Origin: Bacillus wiedmannii | Lineage (GTDB): Bacteria > Bacillota > Bacilli > Bacillales > Bacillaceae_G | Direction: 5' to 3' | NCBI RefSeq assembly: GCF_001583695.1 | Contig: NZ_LOBC01000061.1 | Coordinates: forward strand, 1 to 64,000 | DNA: 64,000 nucleotides | Part shown: one piece after another, positions 34,190 to 42,199 of the stretch | How the letters are laid out: each line of letters starts with the position of its first letter | How positions within the stretch are numbered: the first letter of the stretch is position 1 | The notes under the pieces: model-generated | The model's input: only the letters and a program-made list of their open reading frames with translations | Told to the model about the DNA's origin: nothing | The model's database searches: none | Program-made: the position numbers and the translations under genes

Positions 34190-34770
34190 TGCACACGGCT
34201 GAAATTATAAATGTTATGAAAAAACATAAAGAAAACAGATTCATTTTAGGTATAGATGGTTTAAGTCGTTCCGGAAAAACGACATTCGCAACAAACTTAA
34301 AGGAAAATATGAAACAAGAAAGTATTCCGTTTCATATTTTTCATATTGATGATCATATAGTGGAGCGTAATAGACGCTATCATACAAACCATGAAGAATG
34401 GCATGAGTATTACCATTTACAATGGGACATTGAATGGCTCCGGCAGGAATTTTTTCAAAAGCTACACCATGAAACGAAATTGAAATTACCTTTCTATCAT
34501 GAAGAAACAGATATATGTGAAATGAAAAAAGTACAGATCCCTATTGTAGGTGTAATTGTAATTGAAGGAGTATTTCTTCAGCGAAAAGAATGGAGAGATT
34601 TCTTTCATTATATGGTGTATTTGGATTGTGCAAGAGAGACAAGGTTTCTACGCGAGAGTGTGGAAACGCAGAAAAACCTTTCAAAGTTTGAGAATAGGTA
34701 TTGGAAGGCAGAGGATTATTACTTAGAAACTGAATTGCCGAAGGATAGGGCGGATGTAGTCATCCAATGA
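34189..34770 (+). CDS. P-loop kinase, uridine kinase-like
   Basis: 193 residues from the ATG overlapping the GNAT stop. Walker A GLSRSGKTTFA near residues 23-33 and a central FHIDDHI segment match the uridine kinase / phosphoribulokinase-like group; VIVIEGVFL near 120 is the Walker B-type strand. The substrate is undetermined. Translationally coupled to the GNAT gene. Confidence 0.7.
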   Translation: MHTAEIINVMKKHKENRFILGIDGLSRSGKTTFATNLKENMKQESIPFHIFHIDDHIVERNRRYHTNHEEWHEYYHLQWDIEWLRQEFFQKLHHETKLKLPFYHEETDICEMKKVQIPIVGVIVIEGVFLQRKEWRDFFHYMVYLDCARETRFLRESVETQKNLSKFENRYWKAEDYYLETELPKDRADVVIQ

Positions 34771-34793
34771 TTTGAAAATAGAAGGTGAATATA

Positions 34794-35372
34794 ATGAATA
34801 TTTTATGGGATTTTGATGGGACGTTATTTGATACGTATCCTGCATATACAATGATGCTATCTGAAATTTTAGGTGATAGTGTGGATAAACAAGAAATATA
34901 CAAAAACTTAAAAATATCATACTCTCATGCAATTCAGTATTATAATATTTCATGCGAACAGGAAGAAAAGATTAAAATTTTGAAGGAGAAATTCACTCCA
35001 AAAGATATGAAACCTTTTGCAGGTGTCGAAGAGGTTTTGAAATTTGCAGATAAAAATGTGATTATGACCCATAAACATAGGGCAGGGGTTATGGAAATTT
35101 TAAAATATTACGGCTGGAACAAATACTTCGTAGACATGGTTACAATTGACGATGGTTTCCCCCGAAAACCGAACGCTTTATCTTATGATTATTTGCATAA
35201 AAAGCACAGTATTGATTTAGCTATTGGTGATAGAGAATTAGATTTATTACCTGCAAAAGAATTAGGTATTTCAACATGTATGTTTCAAGGGAATTGTGAT
35301 GTAGCGAATTATTCTTTATCGCATTACTCGGAATTTTTTAAGGTAGTGATTGATAGAGAGGTTATTTTATAA
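34794..35372 (+). CDS. HAD-superfamily hydrolase
   Basis: 192 residues from the ATG at 34794, behind GAAGGTGA. HAD motif I WDFDGTLFDTYPAY is at the N-terminus, motif II MTHK near residue 93, and motif III/IV IGDRELDLLPAKELG near 145-160. A phosphoglycolate phosphatase-like, helical-cap enzyme; substrate unknown. Last of the four-gene cluster and followed by a terminator. Confidence 0.8.
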   Translation: MNILWDFDGTLFDTYPAYTMMLSEILGDSVDKQEIYKNLKISYSHAIQYYNISCEQEEKIKILKEKFTPKDMKPFAGVEEVLKFADKNVIMTHKHRAGVMEILKYYGWNKYFVDMVTIDDGFPRKPNALSYDYLHKKHSIDLAIGDRELDLLPAKELGISTCMFQGNCDVANYSLSHYSEFFKVVIDREVIL

Positions 35373-35385
35373 ATAATTCAAATAA

Positions 35386-35422
35386 AACCTTTACTTTTTT
35401 CTTGAAAGTAGAGGTTATTTTC
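35386..35422 (+). terminator. Intrinsic terminator after the HAD gene
   Basis: AACCTTTACTTT (35386-35397) pairs with AAAGTAGAGGTT (35405-35416) over 11 of 12 positions, followed by ATTTTC. Confidence 0.6.
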
Positions 35423-35540
35423 TATGCTTTATAAAAATTAATACTATCTAGTACATAGAAGGAGATTAGTATAACAATTTGAATTATATAGTTATAGATA
35501 AATCTATAGATAAAAAGATTTCAATAAAGCGAGTGATCCC

Positions 35541-36275
35541 ATGAGTATTTTTATTTTAGAAGATGATGTCATACAAGCACGGCAAATGAAGCGGTTAGTT
35601 AAAGAGGTTTGTGAGGAGTATATGTTGCCTTTTGATTTTATAGAGGTAACTAGTAAAAGTGAAAACATTATTACGAACATTCCTAAGGCGAGGTATGTCC
35701 CAATCTATTTTTTAGATATAGAGATAAAAAGAGAAGAACGTAAAGGGTTACAAGTGGCACAAGAGATACGAAAGTATGATACGCAAGGAATTATTGTGTT
35801 TGTAACGACGCATTCTGAATATGCACCTATTTCGTATCAATACATGGTATCAGCTTTAACTTTTATTGATAAAGGGTTGCCATACGAGGAGAGGCGTAAC
35901 GTTTTTGAACAATGTTTACTCCAATATGAAGCGCGTAATAAGCATATTATTCCGTCCGATGACTTTATCGTTGAAAATAGTAATGCAACTGTGCGGGTTC
36001 CGTTTCATGAAGTTGAATATGTTATGACCGATGAACCGCACCGTTTAGCATTAGTGACGTTAGATCGAATTGTTTATTTTTATGGGACTTTAAAAGAAAT
36101 TGAATTAGTAGATGAACGTTTATTTCGTTGTCATCAATCATATATCGTGAATACGAAGCAACTGTCTTCTTACAATGCGAAGCAAAAAATGATAGTTTTA
36201 AAAAGCGGGAAACGCATTCCAGTATCACGGCGCTTAGTGAGTAAAGTACGTAACATATTAAAGGGTGAGATGTAA
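35541..36275 (+). CDS. LytTR-family response regulator (AgrA-like)
   Basis: 244 residues. Receiver domain about 1-125 with acidic pair E7-D8-D9, phospho-acceptor D59 in IYFLDIEIK and a conserved Lys in FIDKG near 110. LytTR DNA-binding domain about 140-240, with VPFHEVEYVMTDEPHR, FYGTLKEIE, FRCHQSYIVN and KRIPVSRR. Its stop overlaps the kinase start (TAATG), so the two form an operon. LytTR regulators typically control peptide-sensing or surface functions. Confidence 0.85.
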   Translation: MSIFILEDDVIQARQMKRLVKEVCEEYMLPFDFIEVTSKSENIITNIPKARYVPIYFLDIEIKREERKGLQVAQEIRKYDTQGIIVFVTTHSEYAPISYQYMVSALTFIDKGLPYEERRNVFEQCLLQYEARNKHIIPSDDFIVENSNATVRVPFHEVEYVMTDEPHRLALVTLDRIVYFYGTLKEIELVDERLFRCHQSYIVNTKQLSSYNAKQKMIVLKSGKRIPVSRRLVSKVRNILKGEM

Positions 36276-37591
36276 TGTATATTTATGATTTATTTGCAAT
36301 ACTGCTTACTAGTATAAGCCATACGTTTTTATACATTCAATTAATCCGGTACAACAGATTGTCAGTTAGAATGTTAATAGCTTTAAGTGCAGTATTCATT
36401 ATTTTACTTGCTATTGTCGTAACAGTAACGAGATACCCAGAGTTGAATAGTACTATTGTGTTATTTTTAATAAGTTTAGGATTAATGCATAATGAATTGA
36501 AATTTAAGCATAATGTATATTTTGCACTAGTGAGTATGGTAATTATAACGTTAGTGAAAATGTTGCTTTTCGATTTAGGAATGAAAACCTTTATGTTAAC
36601 GCCATTCAATTTATATTTATGGACGGGTAGCATGATTCATCTTATCGTATCAACCCTTACTTTTATCGGTATTTTTGTAGCTCGGAAAAGAATCCGAAAA
36701 ATTGCTCAATATATAGTAGGTAGTCGGCTATACTATGTAACTTATATATTATTAATTGCCGGATTTATTATTGAATTAATCTTAACTCAGCCATCTACTG
36801 CGTTTTTAGCACAATTAAATCGACAATACAGTGAATTAAGTTATATTTCAGCGATTATTGTATTTTTATTATTAGTCATTATAGTACTTATAAGTTCACA
36901 TTTATCGAAAGCAAAGTTACGAGAAGAGCATGAAAAACGCTTAGATAAAGAGTTATTAGATTATGTGGAGAAATTAGAGGATATGCATGACGAGCTTGCT
37001 AGTTTCCGTCATGATTATATGAATGTATTATTATCGTTAGAAGAGGGAATACGTACGAAAAATGTGAAAGAAATTGAGCAAGTGTATTATGACGTTATAG
37101 CTCCTACGTTAAAAACAATAAATGATCATGAACTTGATATTGCGAAATTATCTCGCATATATATTCCTGAAGTAAGAAGTGTATTAAGGGCGAAAGTTAG
37201 CACTGCTCAGCACCAACAAATAAAAGTAATGCTTGATATACCGGAAAACATTGAAAGTGTTTCGATGACGATTATTTCATTTATTCGTATCATTTCAGTT
37301 TTAGTAGACAATGCAATTGAAGAAGCAGTACATAGTGAGGAAAAGATATTGCAAATCGCCTTCTTTGAAATGGATTCACGACAATATTTTATCGTGCGTA
37401 ATAGTTCAAAGAGTGAAGAGATTGATCTGCGAAAAATTTATGAGAAAAACAATTCAAGTAAAGAGGGGGCTAGAGGATACGGGTTATTCTCATTAAAACG
37501 TATTATGAATAAAACAAATAATGCGACGTTAGAAACAACTTATGTACGTCCTTATTTCACGCAAACATTCATATTAAAAGAGATAAAATGA
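36275..37591 (+). CDS. GHKL-type sensor histidine kinase (AgrC-like)
   Basis: 438 residues. Six or seven membrane segments fill residues 1-215, then a coiled segment and the phospho-acceptor H246 in FRHDYMNVLLSLEEG, characteristic of HPK10 kinases. The ATPase domain has the N box at N346 in LVDNAIEEAV and a glycine-rich ARGYGLFSLKRI near the end. Partner of the LytTR regulator. No agrB or agrD gene is present nearby, so the signal is unknown. Confidence 0.85.
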   Translation: MYIYDLFAILLTSISHTFLYIQLIRYNRLSVRMLIALSAVFIILLAIVVTVTRYPELNSTIVLFLISLGLMHNELKFKHNVYFALVSMVIITLVKMLLFDLGMKTFMLTPFNLYLWTGSMIHLIVSTLTFIGIFVARKRIRKIAQYIVGSRLYYVTYILLIAGFIIELILTQPSTAFLAQLNRQYSELSYISAIIVFLLLVIIVLISSHLSKAKLREEHEKRLDKELLDYVEKLEDMHDELASFRHDYMNVLLSLEEGIRTKNVKEIEQVYYDVIAPTLKTINDHELDIAKLSRIYIPEVRSVLRAKVSTAQHQQIKVMLDIPENIESVSMTIISFIRIISVLVDNAIEEAVHSEEKILQIAFFEMDSRQYFIVRNSSKSEEIDLRKIYEKNNSSKEGARGYGLFSLKRIMNKTNNATLETTYVRPYFTQTFILKEIK

Positions 37592-37680
37592 CCATCTATG
37601 ATGAAAATGAAACCGAATAGGAAAGAACTACATACTTTCTTCACTCGTTTTTATATACTTCAAGTAAGAGGTGAAGCGAG

Positions 37681-38358
37681 ATGAATGGACTTATTTTTAC
37701 AACAATGATTTGCTTTGGTTTACCGCTTGTAGCACTTTTATATACTGTTTGGAAGAAACGCTATATTCCATATATGTTAGGTGTATTGGCTTTTGTTGTA
37801 TCGCAAATATTGATCCGCATACCAATACTGAATTATGTAAATGGAACTAGCACAGATTTTCAAATGTTTTCAATAATGCAGCCTGTATTATTTGTACTTT
37901 TGCTTAGTTTATCAGCTGGAATTTTTGAAGAGATAGCTCGTTTTATCGCAATGCGTTATTTTATGAAGCAACGAGATTGGCAGTCTGGTTTTTTATTTGG
38001 AGCAGGGCATGGTGGTATTGAAGCGGTGTTGATAGTTGGTATCCCGGTAATATCCCTATTATTGTCACAAACAGTCATTCAAAATGGTGACAGTTATTAT
38101 TTCGGCGGTATTGAGCGCATCTTCGCGATGGTATTGCATATTGGACTGTCCTTCATTATATTACAAGCTGTCGTCCAAAAGAAATTTCGTTATGTTGTCT
38201 ATGCAATTCTCATCCATGGAACTGCAAATGCATTAGCTGGCATTATATCGCTATATGTACCAGGGAAAAGCGGGATCATAATGTCAGAAGTTTCAATAGC
38301 AATTTGTGCTTTACTCGTTTTTAGTTATAGTTTCACTTTAAAAAGAAAGGGTGTATGA
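37681..38358 (+). CDS. YhfC-family intramembrane metalloprotease-like protein
   Basis: 225 residues with about seven membrane segments. The region AGIFEEIARFIAMRYFM near residues 80-96 has the EE...R pattern, and FGAGHGGIEAVLI near 108-120 and ILIHGTANALAG near 178-190 supply His residues, like the YhfC/CAAX protease-related families. Ribosome binding site AGAGGTGAAGCGAG. Followed immediately by a DUF3887 lipoprotein gene. Substrate unknown; proximity to the kinase pair suggests, but does not prove, a link. Confidence 0.7.
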   Translation: MNGLIFTTMICFGLPLVALLYTVWKKRYIPYMLGVLAFVVSQILIRIPILNYVNGTSTDFQMFSIMQPVLFVLLLSLSAGIFEEIARFIAMRYFMKQRDWQSGFLFGAGHGGIEAVLIVGIPVISLLLSQTVIQNGDSYYFGGIERIFAMVLHIGLSFIILQAVVQKKFRYVVYAILIHGTANALAGIISLYVPGKSGIIMSEVSIAICALLVFSYSFTLKRKGV

Positions 38359-38360
38359 AA

Positions 38361-38747
38361 ATGAGAAGAATGTTACTTATTATTATAAGTGCTATCGCGG
38401 CGTTCGCGCTTGCAGCATGTACCGGTAATAAAGTAGATGAAAGTACGTCAAAAAAGTTTATTCCAAAGGCGGAAGAAATTGTATCATTACTAAATGAGGC
38501 GAAGTATAAAGACGTACACGAAAAATTTGATAGTAAAATGAAAGCTGGATTGCCAGAAGAAAAAATGAAAGATCTTACACCTGTAATTGAGAAAGCCGGT
38601 ACGTTCGAAAAAATTGAGAAAAAATCGATTGAAGAAAAAGATGGTTCATATACTGTTATTCTTGTAGCGAAATATAGTAAAGAACAACGGACATTCATTA
38701 TAACTTATAATAATAAAGAAGAAATAGCAGGTTTATATATTAACTAA
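38361..38747 (+). CDS. DUF3887 lipoprotein
   Basis: 128 residues from the ATG at 38361 (AAAGGG nine bases upstream; the ATG at 38355 is too close). Lipobox LAAC with lipidation Cys near residue 19 (AAFALAACTGNK). The mature part, ESTSKKFIPKAEEIVSLLNEAKYKDVHEKFDSKMKAGL, matches the DUF3887 fold. The frame overlaps the YhfC stop, so co-translation is likely. Function unknown; exposed on the outer face of the membrane. Confidence 0.75.
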   Translation: MRRMLLIIISAIAAFALAACTGNKVDESTSKKFIPKAEEIVSLLNEAKYKDVHEKFDSKMKAGLPEEKMKDLTPVIEKAGTFEKIEKKSIEEKDGSYTVILVAKYSKEQRTFIITYNNKEEIAGLYIN

Positions 38748-38787
38748 AAACAGATACAGTGGAAGTTCTCGCTGTATCTGTTTTTTT
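38746..38787 (+). terminator. Intrinsic terminator after the DUF3887 gene
   Basis: AAAAACAGATACAG (38746-38759) pairs with CTGTATCTGTTTTT (from 38772), followed by Ts. Confidence 0.8.
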
Positions 38788-38852
38788 GTGTTAACTAAAT
38801 TATGGATATTTGTGCTAATATGAACTCATAGCTATAGAGAAGGGGTGTGAGT

Positions 38853-39164
38853 ATGAAAACTGAAATAGTTCCTAAAAAGAAGTACAGCATAATAAGCTAC
38901 ATATCTTTACTCATCGGCATTTTATGTTTTCTATTCGTTTTTATAACGCCAACAAGGATAGCGAATGCAGGTAATATAGTGGGAGATTATATTACAGTCG
39001 CACTCACAGTTGCAGGAATTATACTTTCTATCATTACGATGACGAAAAAAGCAGAGAAGAAGGGGATTGCTATTCTTTCATTAATACTGTCCTCATCATT
39101 TTTTATATTTTGGATCATCGCAATTATTTTATTGTTTACTGGTCAAATTAGTTTTGCGCCGTAA
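38853..39164 (+). CDS. Small membrane protein
   Basis: 103 residues from the ATG at 38853, with GAAGGGG upstream. Three hydrophobic segments, near residues 13-32, 44-60 and 70-98, with a KKAEKKG linker. Layout resembles the short DUF4190-like membrane proteins, but I cannot assign it. Single gene between terminators. Confidence 0.55.
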   Translation: MKTEIVPKKKYSIISYISLLIGILCFLFVFITPTRIANAGNIVGDYITVALTVAGIILSIITMTKKAEKKGIAILSLILSSSFFIFWIIAIILLFTGQISFAP

Positions 39165-39172
39165 TATGTAAT

Positions 39173-39206
39173 AAAAAGAGTCCTTCTCGTATGAAGGACT
39201 CTTTTT
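39173..39206. terminator. Bidirectional terminator
   Basis: AAAAAGAGTCCTTC (39173-39186) pairs perfectly with GAAGGACTCTTTTT (39193-39206) between convergent genes. Confidence 0.85.
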
Positions 39207-39420
39207 ATTCGGTATCTTCCGGTTGATATTCTAAAATATCCCCTGGTTGGCATTCTAACGCTTTACAAATAGCATCTAAAGTTGTAATTCTAATTGCTTT
39301 TGCTTTTCCATTTTTTAATATAGAAAGGTTAGCCATTGTAATTCCAACCTTCTCTGAAAGTTCAGTTACACTCATTTTTCTTTTCGCTAACATTACATCA
39401 ATATTAATTATTATTGCCAT
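39205..39420 (-). CDS. XRE-family HTH regulator
   Basis: 71 residues from the ATG at 39420, with GAGGTG six bases upstream. The whole protein is one HTH: MLAKRKMSVTELSEKVGITMANLSILKNGK, then ITTLDAICKALECQPGDILEY, the YozG/DUF739-like Cro/C1 type. It starts 11 bases after the DUF2975 gene on the same strand; such small XRE proteins commonly accompany DUF2975 membrane proteins. Confidence 0.85.
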   Translation of the reverse strand: MAIIINIDVMLAKRKMSVTELSEKVGITMANLSILKNGKAKAIRITTLDAICKALECQPGDILEYQPEDTE

Positions 39421-39430
39421 GTTATTCACC

Positions 39431-39913
39431 TCAGACCGTTAAATCATTTTCTGATTTTATATCTATCGCATCTTTTAAAAGTCTTTGGAGAACGGCAGCA
39501 AAGACTGCGATAACTATTGAAGCAAAGATAAGGATCATGCCAATTATTATAATACCTGGTGCATCATCTCTCTCTGCTACAAGATAGAAAAGCGGCATAC
39601 CTACTACATATAATACACTAATTGTAATAGCACATTGTTTTATCTTTTTTAAAGCTCTAACAGATAATTTCGAGAAGGCGTTCCCCTTATCAATGTAGCT
39701 TACAAGTTTAAAGGATTGATATAGAGCAAAATAAAAAGGTATCACCGTTGCATATAGATTGATTAAAACAAGATATTTTATATATGCAATATCCGGGTAT
39801 AAGTCCGCTGCGTAATTCCCGATATTAGGAATTAAAAATATACACAAAGCAAAAACAGGAATACCGATAAGGATAATTGCTGTCTTTAAAAAGAGTGTTG
39901 ATCCTTGTTTCAT
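39431..39913 (-). CDS. DUF2975 membrane protein
   Basis: 160 residues from the ATG at 39913, with GAGGTG six bases upstream. Four membrane segments are visible. The FYFALYQSFKLVSYIDKGNAFSKLSVRALKKIKQC segment in the middle is typical of DUF2975. First gene of a two-gene operon with the XRE regulator. Role unknown. Confidence 0.8.
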   Translation of the reverse strand: MKQGSTLFLKTAIILIGIPVFALCIFLIPNIGNYAADLYPDIAYIKYLVLINLYATVIPFYFALYQSFKLVSYIDKGNAFSKLSVRALKKIKQCAITISVLYVVGMPLFYLVAERDDAPGIIIIGMILIFASIVIAVFAAVLQRLLKDAIDIKSENDLTV

Positions 39914-40236
39914 ATAAAGCACCTCATTTTTAAATTATCATATTAATTTAACATAAATTTTATCGTTTAACAATAAATTCTTATTTATTTCAATCGGATT
40001 TTTATTGAGAAACAAATTTTAGTGAAGAGAATGATAAGACGTTTTTATAAAAAAGGTGTGGTCTCTAGTTATTTGAACATAAAAAGCTATGATATGTACC
40101 GTTCGTTGCTTTACTAATAAAAGAAAGTAAAGGTAATGATTGTTAGCTTCATGAAAATTGGGGACTAATAAAACATATATAGGTTGTGGAAATCTTTTTG
40201 TATATAAATGAATGTGAAACATACGGAGGAACAACA
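39914..40236. other. Divergent intergenic region
   Basis: About 320 bases between the DUF2975 operon and the alkaline phosphatase gene. No gene with a binding site, no strong hairpin and no recognisable Pho box was seen. Promoters for both sides must lie here but I cannot place them with confidence. Confidence 0.3.
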
Positions 40237-41898
40237 ATGTCGAATTTGGGTTTATTGATGAAGAAGTTACTGTTAGTAGGAACAATCACACTAAGTATGT
40301 TATGTACGGAAAGCATGATGAATTATCATACGGTGGAAGCTAAGGTGAAACAAGTAGAACGGCAACCGAAAAATGTAATCATAATGGTTATGGACGGAAC
40401 GAGTTCTTCAGCAACGACATTAGCTCGCTTGTATAAAGGGAAACCACTTGCACTAGATGAAATTGTAACAGGAGGAGTTCGTACCTATTCGGCGGAATCA
40501 GCTATAACAGACTCAGCTCCAGCAGCTACAGCTTTAGCGACGGGGAATAAATCGAATTCAGGATATGTAGGTATATTACCTTCTATTGTAAGTTCACCTG
40601 GATTAAAATCAATAAAAGAAGAGGACAAGTTACGTCCAGTTGCCAATGTTTTAGAAGGTGCCAAACGCACTGGTCGCGCAACTGGAATAGTTGCTACAGC
40701 TGAAATTCAGCATGCTACTCCCGCTGGATTTTCTGCTCACCATATTAACCGTAAGCGTTTTGACGTAATTGCGGAGCAGCAAGTGTATCAAAATATAGAT
40801 GTCGTATTAGGTGGGGGAAAAGAGGCACTGCTACCTATAAAAAGAAAAGATGGTGAAGATTTAGTAAAGGTGATTCAAGACAAAGGATACGACTTTGTTG
40901 AAACGAAAGATGCATTATTGAACTCTAAATCTAAGAAAATTTGGGGCTCTTTCTCACATAATGCTCTTGCGTTTGATATGGATCGTGAAGCAACAAATCC
41001 GGAGCAACCAACACTTTCTCAAATGACGGAAAAAGCAATTCAAACACTATCAAAAGATAAAGATGGTTTCTTTTTATTTGTAGAGGGAAGTAAGCCAGAC
41101 TGGGCAGCTCATGTGAACGACCCAATAGGGATGATTAGTGATGTATTAGCATTTGATAACGCAGTTGCAGAAGCATTGGAATTTGCAAAAAAAGATAGTA
41201 ATACGATGTTAATAGCTGTAACTGATCATGGTAACAGCGGTATTTCTATTGGGAATACGAATACGACAAAAGGCTATAATATTACGCCGGTCTCTGCATA
41301 CATTAATCCATTAAAAAAATCGAAAATGACACTTGAAGGTGCTACAAATAAACTGAAATCTGATTTATCAAATGTAGAAGATGTAGCTAAATTATACGGT
41401 TTGGACAATTTAACTTATGAGGAAAAAGAAAGAGTAAAAGCAGCAAAAAAGAAATCGGATGTAGGTCCAATACTTACTACATTATTGGCCAATCATGCGA
41501 ACATAGGCTTCACAACAGGAGGCCATACAGGTGAGGATGTGTTTTTATATTCTTACGGTCCTCAAAAGCCAAACGGTTTGATCCAAAACATAGACCTTGC
41601 GAAGACGATGGCGAAAGCAATGGGCTTTAACTTAGAAGAAGTAACAAACAAATTATTTGTAGAGAGTGAATTAGCCTTTAAACGAAAAGGTGCAACAGTA
41701 ACAATAGATAATACTGATGCAGAAAACCCGGTGCTCATAGTAAAACGTAATAATGTAAAAGCTCAATTGTTTGTAAATAAAAATATAATTCGTATTAAGA
41801 ATAAAGAATATGAATTAGGTAGTGTCGTTGTAGAAAGCAATGGCAAGTTCTATATACCAGAAGAAGCAATCCGCTTATTCATAAAGCATTCTCGTTAA
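40237..41898 (+). CDS. Secreted alkaline phosphatase
   Basis: 553 residues from the ATG at 40237, with GGAGGAAC upstream. Signal peptide about 1-35 (MKKLLLVGTITLSML...VEA). Metal ligand D53 in IIMVMDGTSSS, nucleophile S93 in ITDSAPAATALATG, HATPAGFSAHH near 165-175, FLFVEGSKPDWAAHVND, LIAVTDHGN and TTGGHTGEDV supply the usual zinc and magnesium ligands. A C-terminal beta domain resembles the copper amine oxidase-type stalk domain. Releases phosphate outside the cell. No Pho box identified. Confidence 0.85.
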   Translation: MSNLGLLMKKLLLVGTITLSMLCTESMMNYHTVEAKVKQVERQPKNVIIMVMDGTSSSATTLARLYKGKPLALDEIVTGGVRTYSAESAITDSAPAATALATGNKSNSGYVGILPSIVSSPGLKSIKEEDKLRPVANVLEGAKRTGRATGIVATAEIQHATPAGFSAHHINRKRFDVIAEQQVYQNIDVVLGGGKEALLPIKRKDGEDLVKVIQDKGYDFVETKDALLNSKSKKIWGSFSHNALAFDMDREATNPEQPTLSQMTEKAIQTLSKDKDGFFLFVEGSKPDWAAHVNDPIGMISDVLAFDNAVAEALEFAKKDSNTMLIAVTDHGNSGISIGNTNTTKGYNITPVSAYINPLKKSKMTLEGATNKLKSDLSNVEDVAKLYGLDNLTYEEKERVKAAKKKSDVGPILTTLLANHANIGFTTGGHTGEDVFLYSYGPQKPNGLIQNIDLAKTMAKAMGFNLEEVTNKLFVESELAFKRKGATVTIDNTDAENPVLIVKRNNVKAQLFVNKNIIRIKNKEYELGSVVVESNGKFYIPEEAIRLFIKHSR

Positions 41899-41942
41899 AA
41901 AATGCCAATTCCTTAGCAAGTACTTAGGAATTGGCATTTTTT
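41897..41942 (+). terminator. Intrinsic terminator after the phosphatase gene
   Basis: AATGCCAATTCCTTA pairs with TTAGGAATTGGCATT around AGCAAGTAC-type loop sequence, followed by Ts. Confidence 0.8.
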
Positions 41943-42110
41943 GTGTAGATGAAATTTCATTCGAAAACAAGAGTAAAGAGAATCGCTGTTTCTACAAAAA
42001 TATTCTCTACGTTTATAAGTTATTGTGAATGAGGATTTTGCAATATTAGACCTATTGCTATCATATATTTTTCGCCCTGCCTAAAAAAATATTTCTCAAC
42101 ATTCTCTTTG

Positions 42111-42147
42111 TTGAAAAAGATTGAATATTCGTATTATAACGAATATT
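42111..42147 (+). promoter_or_regulatory. Promoter and inverted repeat upstream of the InhA gene
   Basis: TTGAAA (42111-42116) and TATAAC (42135-42140) are 18 bases apart. AATATTCG (42124-42131) and CGAATATT (42140-42147) form a perfect inverted repeat around the -10, a good position for a repressor. The remaining upstream bases 41943-42110 show no gene. Which regulator binds is not known from sequence. Confidence 0.45.
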
Positions 42148-42199
42148 ATGTTGTTATCGGCAAAAAACGATAATTTGCAGACACTGGGGAGGAAATACA

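Noticed and set aside
37598-37684. 28-residue frame between the GHKL kinase and YhfC genes, considered as an agrD-like signal peptide
   Set aside because: No ribosome binding site, no cysteine and no processing motif; it overlaps the YhfC start.
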